Source: Rhodospirillales bacterium (GTDB lineage: Bacteria > Pseudomonadota > Alphaproteobacteria > Rhodospirillales > Casp-alpha2). From it: 64,000 nt of DNA. Shown in pieces: positions 8,521 through 17,251 of the stretch. Under the pieces are notes generated by a model. The model saw only the letters and a program-made list of their open reading frames with translations, did no database searches and was not told the origin of the DNA. Position 1 is the first letter of the stretch; each line of letters begins with the position of its first letter. Made by a program: the position numbers and the translations under genes. The stretch is from contig JAEPMA010000006.1 of assembly GCA_017644185.1 (NCBI GenBank), positions 1 through 64,000 on the forward strand, written 5' to 3'.

Positions 8521-10146
8521 ATGCGTGTCGTTGAAGAGGGCGGGCGAATTCCGCTATTCAATAAGCAGTTTTCCGATGGCGAAATGATCGACCTTCATGA
8601 GTCGGAAGTGCCGTTCGCTTCGGTCAGACTGGGTTTTGCCGTCGTTATCGAGGGCATAAACGATCTCGATTTCGTCGAATACATCGTCGCTGAGTTTATC
8701 GGTCGCGAAGAAAAGGCATACGAGCAAATTCTACCGGCATTGCGGGACGCGGGAGCGGCCGAGCAGCTTTCCTATCCTGATCGATCCGAGCTCGACAGAC
8801 GAAGTGACGATATTCTGGAAGCAATGTCCGACGATCCAAGTGAAGTGACGTCGGTGGAAAGTCTGTATGTCGCGCTGCGCGGCATCCGCGAGCTTTGGCG
8901 CTCGACAACGGATGAGAGCAATCTGGGGACGATTCTTTCGATCAACCCCAAAGCTTCTTTAACGTCAACGCACATCGTCGACGACGTCGACGTCAACGGG
9001 CGGATGTTGCTCACCCTTGGCCACGATCCGGCCCATCCGCACCTCCACTACGGTCATCCGGTGCTTTTTCTTCAGTCCGGTTCGATCATTCCAACGATGG
9101 GGCTGACGAGCTGGGTTACCGTCGCGAAATGGGGGGCGATCGTCTATACCACGGTGAGAGGTATGTTCACGACGGCGCCCGATGCGGCAGCCTACTTCGT
9201 CGATGCACTGCGCGCCGAGGCGAGCAAGAAAGCGCGCCCATTGCCGCGCCTGGATCGGTTGACGCCCCAGGACGAGACGGACCTGGCGAACGCCGAGCGC
9301 GTGATTGTGTTGTTGCATGGTTTGTTTTCCACCGACGCCGGCACGTTCGACGGTTTGCTCGAATGCTGGGATGACTACGTCGCCAATAAAGCGGGCGGGA
9401 ATGACCAGGGGGTTTATTGGGTCGGCTGGCCGCACGACACGCTCGCATCCGTCAATCAAAACGCCCGTGCTCTGAAGATGAAACTGTTAAAAACCCTGGG
9501 CGCGAGCAATGTCCCTGTGCTTTTCGTCTGCCATTCAAGGGGCGGTGTGCTCGGGCGCGACATTTATCAGGAACTGATCGGCGAGACCGGATGGGATCAA
9601 CGATTAAAAGGCTGTATCACGTACGGCAGTCCGCATAACGGCGTTAAAATCGCGGGTAATCCACTGAAGAGAGCGGGCGGGTATGCGCTGCTCGGCTATG
9701 CTACCAAATCGCTTAAGGCTTTCGATGCGCTGATGGTCTACTTGCATCACAAGAAACGCATCGACGGCATCGACGATCTGCAACCAAAGGGAAACAACGT
9801 TTCTGAGTTTCTCGAGATGTTGGAGCAAAGCGAGAATCTTTTGCCGGACAGGCAGCCGGAACTCTTGGCGGTCGGTGGTGACCTTAGCCTGGCGAAACAG
9901 CCGACCGGCGGCAAACTCAAACAGAAACTTCGGAAGCTTATGCAATGGGGGAATCAGGCCGTGGTCGGATCATCGCGACACGACACTGTGGTGGATACAG
10001 ATTCCTCCATACCGGTCGGGGCCAGTGGCCCGGGCCCCATCCCCGTCGACCATTTCTCATATTTTGAGTTCGGCAATGCCGACGCGGATATCGGGCTCAA
10101 TGCTGGGATCGACCAAATTCGAAGTAAATTCGGTCTAACGCCCTGA
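8521..10146 (+). CDS. Alpha/beta hydrolase with an unrecognised N-terminal domain
   Basis: The protein has 541 residues. I do not recognise the first ~255. They contain an acidic segment and a short hydrophobic stretch near 190-212 (MGLTSWVTVAKWGAIVYTTV). From about 258 on it is an alpha/beta hydrolase: oxyanion-loop LLHGLFS (H266), nucleophile elbow CHSRGG (S339), SPHNG as in lipase-like enzymes, candidate acid D488 and candidate base H511. No signal peptide is visible. AGGGAG precedes the ATG by a normal distance. The gene stands alone between an anion transporter and a small membrane protein. Lipase, PGAP1-like or peptidase activity is possible; I make no functional claim beyond hydrolase. 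Confidence 0.75.
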   Translation: MRVVEEGGRIPLFNKQFSDGEMIDLHESEVPFASVRLGFAVVIEGINDLDFVEYIVAEFIGREEKAYEQILPALRDAGAAEQLSYPDRSELDRRSDDILEAMSDDPSEVTSVESLYVALRGIRELWRSTTDESNLGTILSINPKASLTSTHIVDDVDVNGRMLLTLGHDPAHPHLHYGHPVLFLQSGSIIPTMGLTSWVTVAKWGAIVYTTVRGMFTTAPDAAAYFVDALRAEASKKARPLPRLDRLTPQDETDLANAERVIVLLHGLFSTDAGTFDGLLECWDDYVANKAGGNDQGVYWVGWPHDTLASVNQNARALKMKLLKTLGASNVPVLFVCHSRGGVLGRDIYQELIGETGWDQRLKGCITYGSPHNGVKIAGNPLKRAGGYALLGYATKSLKAFDALMVYLHHKKRIDGIDDLQPKGNNVSEFLEMLEQSENLLPDRQPELLAVGGDLSLAKQPTGGKLKQKLRKLMQWGNQAVVGSSRHDTVVDTDSSIPVGASGPGPIPVDHFSYFEFGNADADIGLNAGIDQIRSKFGLTP

Positions 10147-10201
10147 CACCAGACGGATGCCGTGGTTCATATTTCCAGCTGACGTACTCCGAATCCTGTA
10201 T

Positions 10202-10227
10202 CCGGAAATCCGGGACGGTTGTATAAT
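10202..10227 (+). promoter_or_regulatory. Putative promoter with palindromic spacer
   Basis: A consensus TATAAT (10222-10227) is preceded by the interrupted palindrome CCGGA-AA-TCCGG (10202-10213), which would occupy the spacer upstream of the -10. No good -35 is visible. The pair could drive the small membrane protein at 10366. Confidence 0.35.
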
Positions 10228-10365
10228 ACACGCGGCCTGACGAGCGGCTTCATCGGAAGCAAAGCCTCATGCCGCGAACGCCACCAATGAGTGTCGTTTC
10301 CACCCCCATTGGCCGTTCCTTTGTGCGCTGCCCGCCGTGCCGGGCGGCTGCATCGGAGTACCTGA

Positions 10366-10749
10366 ATGTCCCTGTTTCTCGATATTGTCGTCGGCTCGGC
10401 GGTGGTCATGCTCGCCGTGTCGGCGTTCCTGTTCCTGATCCTCGTCATGCGCAACCCGTTCGTACCCGCTTGGGTGCACGGTGAAAGCGCGGCGCAAGCG
10501 ATTGCGCTTCTGATGACGACCGGTTCGGTGAGTGGTCTCGCCTTTGCGGCGCACGTCTATCACCAGGCGGGTCTGGCGGTTATGCCGTCGTTGGCGGCGG
10601 CGCTTGCCGTGGCAGTTCTGGCAGCGATCGCATTCTGTTGGATGACCGGTTTCCGGATGCGCCTGAAACGCGCCGCCGACGGGTTCTCGCCGTTTGCGCC
10701 GCTGGACCGCACGCCGCACGTGCCGGGGCAGGGTGCCGGCGCGGCCTGA
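10366..10749 (+). CDS. Small four-helix membrane protein of unknown function
   Basis: The protein has 127 residues with hydrophobic segments at about 6-27, 43-63 (weaker) and 70-95, and a hydrophilic tail rich in Pro, Arg and Gly. No family signature is recognised. The start at 10366 is supported by its position after TACCTGA, with no strong Shine-Dalgarno sequence, so the start is uncertain. The gene faces the dehalogenase-like gene ending at 10805. Base composition resembles the neighbours. It is probably a real gene given the coherent helix pattern. Confidence 0.55.
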   Translation: MSLFLDIVVGSAVVMLAVSAFLFLILVMRNPFVPAWVHGESAAQAIALLMTTGSVSGLAFAAHVYHQAGLAVMPSLAAALAVAVLAAIAFCWMTGFRMRLKRAADGFSPFAPLDRTPHVPGQGAGAA

Positions 10750-10804
10750 TCGAAGCGCCGGGCCGGAGGATGATCCTTTTCATCGCCTGCGCCACGCGTA
10801 GGGA

Positions 10805-11701
10805 CTAGAGGTTCGCCGTGAAGAAGCCGTCGAAGTGTTTGAGCACCTCGCCCGGCGCTTCCTCCGCAAGATAATGGCCGCTGTTCACCGCACCGCCGGT
10901 GATGTCGTTGGAACAGTAGCGGCCCCAGATGTCGAGCGGTTCGTACCATTCCCCGATCTTGCCCTTGGCGCCCCACAACACCAGAAGCGGACAGCGGATC
11001 ATGTCGCCCGCATCCCGGCTTTCTTTGTCGTGGATCATGTCGATGGTGGCGGCGGCGCGGTAATCCTCGCACATGGCTGTGATCATCTCGGGCGTGCGCG
11101 CGGCGGCAAGATAGTCGGCGAGGGCGTCGGGGTGGAAGAAGCCGTCGTCTTTTGGTTCGCGCGACGTGTGCGCCTTGAACCATACATCGGGTGCGGCGTT
11201 GATGACGTTTTCGGGGAGCGGGTGACGCTGCGCGAACCAGAACCAGTGGTAATAGCCCATGGCGAAACGCATGTCGGTGCGCTCGAAGTGTTCGATGGTG
11301 GGAATGATGTCGAGCACGGCGAGTTTCTCGACCCTTGTCGCATGATCGATGGCGAGCCGGTGCGCGACGCGCGCGCCCCTGTCGTGGCTGGCGACGCAAA
11401 ACCGCTCATACCCGAAGTGCGACATGACCTCTGCCATGTCCCTGGCCATCGCTTTTTTCGAATAGGGCGCGTGATCGGCGCTCGGGGCCGGCTTGAAGGA
11501 TTGCCCGTACCCCCGGAGGTCCGGGCAGATCACGTGAAAGCGCTCGGATAATGTGGGCGCGACCAGATGCCACATGGCGTGGGTCTGCGGATTACCGTGC
11601 AACAGCAGCAGCGGCGGGCCAGAGCCGGCGTGGCGTAACCTGATGCCACCGCCCGCAACCTGCACCGTTTCGAGTTGGAAGCCGTCGAAGAAATCGGTCA
11701 T
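10805..11701 (-). CDS. Alpha/beta hydrolase with fluoroacetate dehalogenase signature
   Basis: The protein has 298 residues. All positions that define fluoroacetate dehalogenase can be placed: nucleophile D107 in SHDRGAR, carboxylate-binding R108 and R111, acid D131, halide-pocket H152 and W153 (YYHWFW), Y214 and base H276 (NSGHYL). These match the spacing of the Rhodopseudomonas enzyme (D110, R111, R114, D134, H155, W156, Y219, H280) with a nearly constant offset. The family displaces halide from haloacetates in the cytoplasm, giving glycolate. Related epoxide hydrolases lack the H-W-Y halide set. The gene is divergent from the ComA-like gene, with 111 bp between them. Confidence 0.85.
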   Translation of the reverse strand: MTDFFDGFQLETVQVAGGGIRLRHAGSGPPLLLLHGNPQTHAMWHLVAPTLSERFHVICPDLRGYGQSFKPAPSADHAPYSKKAMARDMAEVMSHFGYERFCVASHDRGARVAHRLAIDHATRVEKLAVLDIIPTIEHFERTDMRFAMGYYHWFWFAQRHPLPENVINAAPDVWFKAHTSREPKDDGFFHPDALADYLAAARTPEMITAMCEDYRAAATIDMIHDKESRDAGDMIRCPLLVLWGAKGKIGEWYEPLDIWGRYCSNDITGGAVNSGHYLAEEAPGEVLKHFDGFFTANL

Positions 11702-11812
11702 GGGAGCAGCCTAGGGTGCCGTCTCGTTCCCTGCAATTCCGACATGCACAAATGCGAGCCATTGCCAGGATCATGTTGTATATAGGACTTTCTCAAGCAG
11801 GAGTTTCCCAAC

Positions 11813-12613
11813 ATGACCGACCGGCCGTTTTCTTTTATCCCCGTCCCCGACGGGCGTACCACCACGAAACCACGTAAGACAGGCGTCACGATGATGATCG
11901 ACATGGGCCTTGGCCCGGCGTTGCTCGACGATCATCTGAGCGTGTGCGGCGACTATGTCGACCTCGCCAAGATTTTCGTGGGCTCGGCGAAGCTTTACGA
12001 CGAGAAAGTTTTCGCCAAGAAGGCCGAGGTGTATGCCAAGCACGGGGTCGATATCTTTATCGGTGGGCAGTTCCTGGAATATGTCATCACCAAGCAGGGC
12101 TACGATGCCGCACCCGCGTTCCTGGATGAAGTCAAGCGCATCGGCGTGAAGTGCATCGAAGTATCCGATAACTGCATCGAGATGTCCGACGACCAACGCA
12201 AGCAGCTAGTCAAAATGGCGCTCGACGCGGGCCTGGAAGTCCACGGCGAGGTCGGCTCCAAGCATGACGTCGCCGACATCGACGAGTTGATCCGCCAATC
12301 TGAAGTGTGTCTGGAGGCGGGCTGCGATGTGGTGTTGTTCGAAGCGGCGGAGCTGGTCTCGGCGGGGGTCGCGAATGTCGATTCAATCAGCCGGATCAAG
12401 GCGGCGGTGCCCGCGCATCAGGTGATGATCGAACTGCCGGGTCCGTGGATCGCGGGGGTTTCGATGAACAACGTGTTCGAGATGGCGAAACAGACCCTCA
12501 AAATCTTCGGCCCGGATGCCAATATGGGTAATGTGGCCTGGGATCAGGTCATCAACATGGAATGCCTGCGCCAGAGCGTGGGGATCGCCGGACCGGATTA
12601 CCTCGACCAGTAA
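11813..12613 (+). CDS. Phosphosulfolactate synthase (ComA) family protein
   Basis: The protein has 266 residues in the ComA family, whose archaeal founder adds sulfite to phosphoenolpyruvate to form phosphosulfolactate for coenzyme M. Family segments are intact: MMIDMGLG near the start, YVDLAKIFVGSAKLY, DIFIGGQFLE, IEVSDNCIEM, EVGSKH and ELPGPWIAG, consistent with a TIM-barrel enzyme. Bacterial members often lack an assigned role. A GGAG site lies ahead of the ATG. The gene ends 27 bp before a molybdoenzyme gene on the same strand, so the two are probably co-transcribed. The exact reaction is not established here. Confidence 0.85.
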   Translation: MTDRPFSFIPVPDGRTTTKPRKTGVTMMIDMGLGPALLDDHLSVCGDYVDLAKIFVGSAKLYDEKVFAKKAEVYAKHGVDIFIGGQFLEYVITKQGYDAAPAFLDEVKRIGVKCIEVSDNCIEMSDDQRKQLVKMALDAGLEVHGEVGSKHDVADIDELIRQSEVCLEAGCDVVLFEAAELVSAGVANVDSISRIKAAVPAHQVMIELPGPWIAGVSMNNVFEMAKQTLKIFGPDANMGNVAWDQVINMECLRQSVGIAGPDYLDQ

Positions 12614-12640
12614 TTTTGAAGATCCGAGAGAGAGTCTATC

Positions 12641-14965
12641 GTGCTGAAACCGAAAGCGCCCGACACCCGAGCCGACGCAGATACGCCGTTTAAACCACAC
12701 ACCTCGCACTGGGGGGTGTTCCAGGCGCGGATAAACGACGGGCAGCTTGAGGTAAAACCCCACAAGGACGATCCGGATCCGAACGAAATCCTGCAGAACT
12801 TCCCGACGGCGCTTCGCCATCGCGCCCGCATCGCCCATCCAATGATCCGCAAGGGCTGGTTGGAGAACGGGCCCGGTCCCGACGACCGGCGCGGCAGGGA
12901 TGAGTATGTGGAAGTGTCATGGGAACAGGCGCTCGATCTTTTGGGGCGGGAACTCGGAAGGGTGCGCGACGACCTTGGGCCCGACAGTATTTTCGGCGGG
13001 TCATACGGCTGGTCGAGTGCGGGCCGCTTCCACCACGCCCAAAGCCAGGTGCATCGATTCCTGAATACGGCTTGCGATGGGTATGTGAAATCGATCGCCA
13101 GTTATTCGTCCGGGTCGTCGCAAATCCTGATCCCGCACATTATCGGGGATTACGAAGGGCTGACGAAACGCAACGTCACGTGGGAACAGATGGCGGCGCA
13201 CAGTGAAATCGTCCTCGCGTTCGGGGGGATGGCGCTCAAGAACTCCATGGTCGCGGGGGGAAGTGTCTCGAAGCATGTCGAGCGCGGCGCCATGCAGCGC
13301 GCCGCCGAACGGGGCTGTGAATTTATCACCGTCAGCCCGATCCGCTCTGACCTGCCCGAAGAAGCCAACCCCGAATGGCTGTCGTTGATCCCCGCAACCG
13401 ACACCGCGTTGATGATGGCGCTCGTCCACACGCTCGTGATCGAAGGGAAGCACGACCAGGAATTCCTGGAACGTTTCACCGAAGGCTGGCCGGTATTCGA
13501 GAAATACCTGATGGGGGAAACCGACGGTCAGCCGAAGGATGCCCAGTGGGCGGCGGACCTCACGGGTGTGCCTGCTGATGAGATTATCAATCTCGCGCGC
13601 CGGCTTCATGGTAAGCGTGCCTTGATCGTCGTCTCGCACTCGCTTCAACGGGCCGAACACGGCGAACAACCGGTCTGGATGGGGATGGTGCTGGCCGCCG
13701 CCCTCGGGCAGATCGGTTTGCCGGGGGCTGGATACGGCTACGCGCTTGGCGCCATCGCCTATTACGGCCGCCAGCTTAACGCGGTGCCGGTGCCGACCCT
13801 CTCGCAAGGGCGCAACGGGGTCAGGGATTTCATCCCCGTCGCCCGGATCGCGGACATGCTGCTGAACCCGGGCGGGGAATATCGTTTCAACGGCGAGACC
13901 CGGAAGTATCCGGACATCAAGCTCGTTTACTGGGCGGGCGGAAACCCGTTCCACCATCATCAGGATTTGAACCGCCTGAGAAAGGCGTTCCAAAGATTGG
14001 ACACGCTGGTCGTGCACGAACTCGCCTGGACCGCGACGGCGAAGCACGCCGATGTCGTGCTCCCCGCGACGATGACGCTGGAGCGCGAGGATATCGGGGC
14101 CAGTTCGAACGACCCGCTCCTCATTCCGATGCATCCGGTCGCGGCCCCTTATGGGGAAGCCAGGGACGACTACGCGATCTTTTCCGAACTCTCGAAGAGG
14201 TTAGGCCGCGAACAGGAATTCACCGAGGGCCGCACGGTCCGCCAGTGGCTGGAGCATCTGTATGAGCCGACGCGCCAGCAACTCGAAGAAAAGGGAGAGC
14301 CCGCCCCAAGCTTCGACGAGTTCTGGGAAAGCGAGGGGATTACTATGCCGCAGCGCCCGGATGATGGCGGTTATCTGCGCGCATTTCGCGAGAACCCGGA
14401 TAAGAAGCCGCTGCGCACGCCGAGCGGGAAGCTGGAAATCTTCTCCGACACCATCGCCGGGTTCGGCGAAGCCGACTGTCCGGGGCATGCCACCTGGCTT
14501 GGCCGGGTCTACGTGCCGGACGAGACGACACCTTTCGTGCTGATCGCCAACCAACCCAGGACGCGGCTCCATAGCCAACTCGACTTCGGCGGGCACAGCG
14601 TGGAAAGCAAGGTTCGGGGCCGCGAAGTCGCGACGATGAACGTTGATGATGCCGAGAAGCTCGGGATTAGTGAAGGCGACGTCATCAAGATTTCGAACGC
14701 GCGCGGTGCCTGCCTGGCGGGGGTTACCCTGACGGACGGTATTCGTTCGGGTGTTATCCAACTCGCGACCGGCGCCTGGTACGACCCCGTCGACCCGGAA
14801 GAAGAGAAACCAATGTGCGTTCATGGAAACCCGAACGTGCTGACGCGCGATATCGGGACGTCGGGGTTGGCGCAGGGATGCACGGGACAGTTGACGACCG
14901 TCAGTGTCGAGCGCTTCGACGGCAACCTGCCGCCGATCCAGGCGTTCGAACCGCCCGCGGCTTAA
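12641..14965 (+). CDS. Molybdopterin oxidoreductase, DMSO/TMAO/biotin sulfoxide reductase type
   Basis: The protein has 774 residues from a GTG start, with GAGAGAG ahead of it. It has no N-terminal 4Fe-4S cysteine motif and no twin-arginine signal, so it should be cytoplasmic like BisC. The segment GGSYGWSSAGRFHHAQ holds the serine molybdenum ligand (S126 by alignment with R. sphaeroides DMSO reductase S147). Pterin-binding parts follow (YWAGGNPFHHHQDLN, HELAWTATAKHADVVLPAT) and the C-terminal molydopterin-binding domain (IANQPRTRLHSQLD, GAWYDP). The family reduces S- or N-oxides or works on related substrates. Pairing with a ComA homologue hints at organosulfur chemistry. Confidence 0.9.
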   Translation: MLKPKAPDTRADADTPFKPHTSHWGVFQARINDGQLEVKPHKDDPDPNEILQNFPTALRHRARIAHPMIRKGWLENGPGPDDRRGRDEYVEVSWEQALDLLGRELGRVRDDLGPDSIFGGSYGWSSAGRFHHAQSQVHRFLNTACDGYVKSIASYSSGSSQILIPHIIGDYEGLTKRNVTWEQMAAHSEIVLAFGGMALKNSMVAGGSVSKHVERGAMQRAAERGCEFITVSPIRSDLPEEANPEWLSLIPATDTALMMALVHTLVIEGKHDQEFLERFTEGWPVFEKYLMGETDGQPKDAQWAADLTGVPADEIINLARRLHGKRALIVVSHSLQRAEHGEQPVWMGMVLAAALGQIGLPGAGYGYALGAIAYYGRQLNAVPVPTLSQGRNGVRDFIPVARIADMLLNPGGEYRFNGETRKYPDIKLVYWAGGNPFHHHQDLNRLRKAFQRLDTLVVHELAWTATAKHADVVLPATMTLEREDIGASSNDPLLIPMHPVAAPYGEARDDYAIFSELSKRLGREQEFTEGRTVRQWLEHLYEPTRQQLEEKGEPAPSFDEFWESEGITMPQRPDDGGYLRAFRENPDKKPLRTPSGKLEIFSDTIAGFGEADCPGHATWLGRVYVPDETTPFVLIANQPRTRLHSQLDFGGHSVESKVRGREVATMNVDDAEKLGISEGDVIKISNARGACLAGVTLTDGIRSGVIQLATGAWYDPVDPEEEKPMCVHGNPNVLTRDIGTSGLAQGCTGQLTTVSVERFDGNLPPIQAFEPPAA

Positions 14966-14988
14966 GATCAAGTCGTCGGTATATCCGC

Positions 14989-16092
14989 TCAGCCGAGCGG
15001 AGAGGCCGACAGTTCGGGAAGTTCTATTTTCACCCCGTCGGCGACGCTGCGAATATCTTCGACGACGTTGGCGGGCAGGGGGACGCCGGTCTTCGAGAAC
15101 TTTTGTTCGTTCCGGAGTTCCGGCTCGCCCGGCATCAGGATTTCATCGACCCCGTCCGCGAGGGCCGTCGCTTTCATCAGTTGGATGAAGTTGTCGACGC
15201 GTTCGATAAAGGCGTCTTTCGGCATGAACATCGACACATCCACGGCCATGGTGAACTGGCCGTTGTTCTGCGCGTTTTCGAAGTCCGCATAGAGGTTGTT
15301 GACGAGCTTGCTGTACGCCGCACCCGATAGCACGCCTGCCAGCATATCGACGAGGATCGCGATCGCTGAGCCCTTGGCGCCCGCGAAGGGGAGGACGACC
15401 CCCGCCTCGGCTGCCTTTGAATCTGTCGTCGGCTTCCCCTCGGTGTCGAGGGCCCACCCTTCCGGGATCGGGTCGCCGCGCTTGGCGGCTTCGACGATCT
15501 TTCCGCGCGCGACAACGGACGACGACATGTCCATGACGATGGCGGGAATCGATCCGGCTGGGATGGCGACGGACAACGGGTTGGTCCCGAGCGCGCGGCC
15601 ACGGCTGCCCCAAACCGCCATCGAGATCGGCGAGTTGCTGGCGCTCATGCCGATCAAACCCTGAGAGGCGGCTTGCGTCACATAGAAAGAGCCCGGTCCG
15701 TTGTGATTGCTGTGGCGCACGGACGCGATTCCCACACCAGTTTCTTTCGCGATCTCAATCGCGGTCTTGATAGCGAGGTCGCCGGCGACGGCGCCCATGC
15801 CGTTGTCCGCATCAACAAGGGCGACCGACGCGCTTTTGCGTTCGACCTGGATATTGGGTGCCACGTTGACGACGCCTTTTTCCAGACGCTCGGTATAGAT
15901 GGGAATCCGCGTGACGCCGTGCGATCCGTGGCCGCGCAGATCCGCGTGGACAAGATTGTCGGCGACGGTGCGTGCGGCGCCGGTTTCCAGCCCGAACGCC
16001 TTGAAAACATGGGTGGTGAACTGCCGAAGGGCCTCTCCGTTACAATAGAAAAGAGACGTATTTCCGGCGTTTGCAGCCTTTTCGTTGCCCAT
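14989..16092 (-). CDS. Malate/L-lactate/sulfolactate dehydrogenase family oxidoreductase
   Basis: The protein has 367 residues in the Ldh2/MDH2 family of NAD(P)-dependent 2-hydroxyacid dehydrogenases, a fold unlike classical LDH. Diagnostic stretches are HADLRGHGSHGV, RHSNHNGPGSFY, GTNPLSVAIPAG and the D-x-SSS segment VMDMSSSVVARGK. Members include malate, ureidoglycolate, delta1-piperideine-2-carboxylate and (R)-sulfolactate (ComC) dehydrogenases. GGGGAGG lies just ahead of the start. The gene is divergent from a GntR regulator with a palindrome between them, so it is probably under that regulator. The nearby ComA-like gene makes sulfolactate a candidate substrate, alongside a sugar acid or malate. 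Confidence 0.85.
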   Translation of the reverse strand: MGNEKAANAGNTSLFYCNGEALRQFTTHVFKAFGLETGAARTVADNLVHADLRGHGSHGVTRIPIYTERLEKGVVNVAPNIQVERKSASVALVDADNGMGAVAGDLAIKTAIEIAKETGVGIASVRHSNHNGPGSFYVTQAASQGLIGMSASNSPISMAVWGSRGRALGTNPLSVAIPAGSIPAIVMDMSSSVVARGKIVEAAKRGDPIPEGWALDTEGKPTTDSKAAEAGVVLPFAGAKGSAIAILVDMLAGVLSGAAYSKLVNNLYADFENAQNNGQFTMAVDVSMFMPKDAFIERVDNFIQLMKATALADGVDEILMPGEPELRNEQKFSKTGVPLPANVVEDIRSVADGVKIELPELSASPLG

Positions 16093-16188
16093 GGCGAACC
16101 TCCCCGAGTTGGCGCATTTCCGTGGATGTTACGGATTGCGCGGTCGTTTTGATCGTTGATTGGGCCAAGATTTTCCGATCCGCCCAAG

Positions 16189-16232
16189 ATTGTCAACAAT
16201 TTGAAATTATATGGAGACAAAAATTATTGACA
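16189..16232. promoter_or_regulatory. Divergent promoters with GntR-type palindromic operator
   Basis: ATTGTCAACAAT (16189-16200) is an inverted repeat of ATTGT/ACAAT with a 2-bp centre, the form bound by FadR/FCD-type GntR proteins. On the minus strand a consensus TATAAT occupies 16206-16211, so the palindrome would overlap the start of the dehydrogenase transcript. On the plus strand TTGACA is at 16227-16232, toward the GntR gene, without a clear -10. The layout fits repression of the dehydrogenase and possible autoregulation. Confidence 0.5.
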
Positions 16233-16373
16233 TTGAAACAAAATGGCCATTAGCCTTTGCGAATGGAAGAAATTTTGCCAACAAATCCGGCGCAAAGCCG
16301 CACGGCCACGTTTACGGGCTCCGCGCGCGCGACTACCATTTCCGGGGAGCGACTGGGAGATGGGGAGGCGCTC

Positions 16374-17042
16374 ATGGATGAGGCGAAGAAGACCGGCCTG
16401 CCGTTGCAGGCGATGGTGCGCGACCGGATCGAGCACATGATCCTCAGCGGTGAACTCAAGGCGGGGGAGCATCTGAACGAGAACGCACTCGCCGCTGAAC
16501 TGAATGTCAGCCGGGGGCCGATCCGCGAAGCGACGCGCAGTCTGGCTGACGCGGGCCTGCTGACCATTATGCGGAACCGGGGCGCCTTCGTTCGCGAAAT
16601 CTCACTCGAAGATGTGCTGCACGTTTACGACGTGCGTGCCGGTCTGGCGTCCGTCGCGGGCCGTCTGGCGGCGTTGCGCGCGACACCCGAGGGAGTCGCA
16701 GAGCTGCAGGATCTTTGGGACAGGATGGAAGCCGCGCGGATCGAGCGTGATTCCGACGCGTATTACGAACTCAACCGCCAGTTCCATGCCCGCATCGTCG
16801 AGATGACCGGCAATCCGAAACTGATTGAATTTCACGAAGCCACCGAGCGCGACGTTTTTCTGTTTCTGCGTCGGGGCGTGACCGGACCGACGCGGATCGA
16901 CACGTCGAACCGTCAGCACAAGGAAATGCTGGATGCGATCGCGTCCGGCGATGAACAGGCTGCCGCCAAGGCGTTCGAACGTCATGTCGTCGCCGGGAAA
17001 CAGCGCATGCTGGATACGCTCGTCAGTAATACCGGCGGTTAA
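16374..17042 (+). CDS. GntR-family transcriptional regulator, FCD (FadR) subfamily
   Basis: The protein has 222 residues from the ATG at 16374, chosen because GGGGAGG lies 5-6 bases ahead and the length is typical; ATG 16263 would add 37 unlikely residues. The N-terminal winged helix spans about 12-75 with the NVSRGPIREATRSLADAGLL recognition region. An FCD ligand domain fills the rest, with metal-binding-type residues in the helices (D/N-R-x-FH in YYELNRQFHARI, and H in ERHVVAGK). Such regulators respond to carboxylic acids. It is divergent from the dehydrogenase and upstream of tctCBA, so it probably controls the uptake and oxidation of the transported acid. Confidence 0.9.
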   Translation: MDEAKKTGLPLQAMVRDRIEHMILSGELKAGEHLNENALAAELNVSRGPIREATRSLADAGLLTIMRNRGAFVREISLEDVLHVYDVRAGLASVAGRLAALRATPEGVAELQDLWDRMEAARIERDSDAYYELNRQFHARIVEMTGNPKLIEFHEATERDVFLFLRRGVTGPTRIDTSNRQHKEMLDAIASGDEQAAAKAFERHVVAGKQRMLDTLVSNTGG

Positions 17043-17115
17043 AAAATTAACGGACAACACAATGAAACGAATTGGGGAGGAGACGGAATTTGAGAGCGGT
17101 TAAGACCTGAACGAC

Positions 17116-17150
17116 ATCCGGACCGTGCGCATCGGCGCGATCGTCCGGAT
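17116..17150 (+). other. Inverted repeat in the gntR-tctC intergenic region
   Basis: ATCCGGAC (17116-17123) pairs with GTCCGGAT (17143-17150), and GCGC-ATCG-GCGC forms an inner stem. It lies in the 209-bp gap after the GntR gene, with no U tract following. A weak terminator for gntR or a leader structure of tctC are both possible. The rest of the gap shows only a good ribosome site, TAGGAGGAA, before tctC. Confidence 0.4.
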
Positions 17151-17251
17151 CGACCTAATCCCGATAAAAAAAGAAACGGCGGCGGGCGTGCTTTGCGCCC
17201 CGCGATAAGGGCGCCTACGCCTGCACGAAATATTTATAGGAGGAACACCAA

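Noticed and set aside
17062-17103. 13-codon frame with ATG after GGACAACACA, a possible leader peptide before tctC
   Set aside because: It has no ribosome site, no regulatory amino-acid run and no attached terminator.
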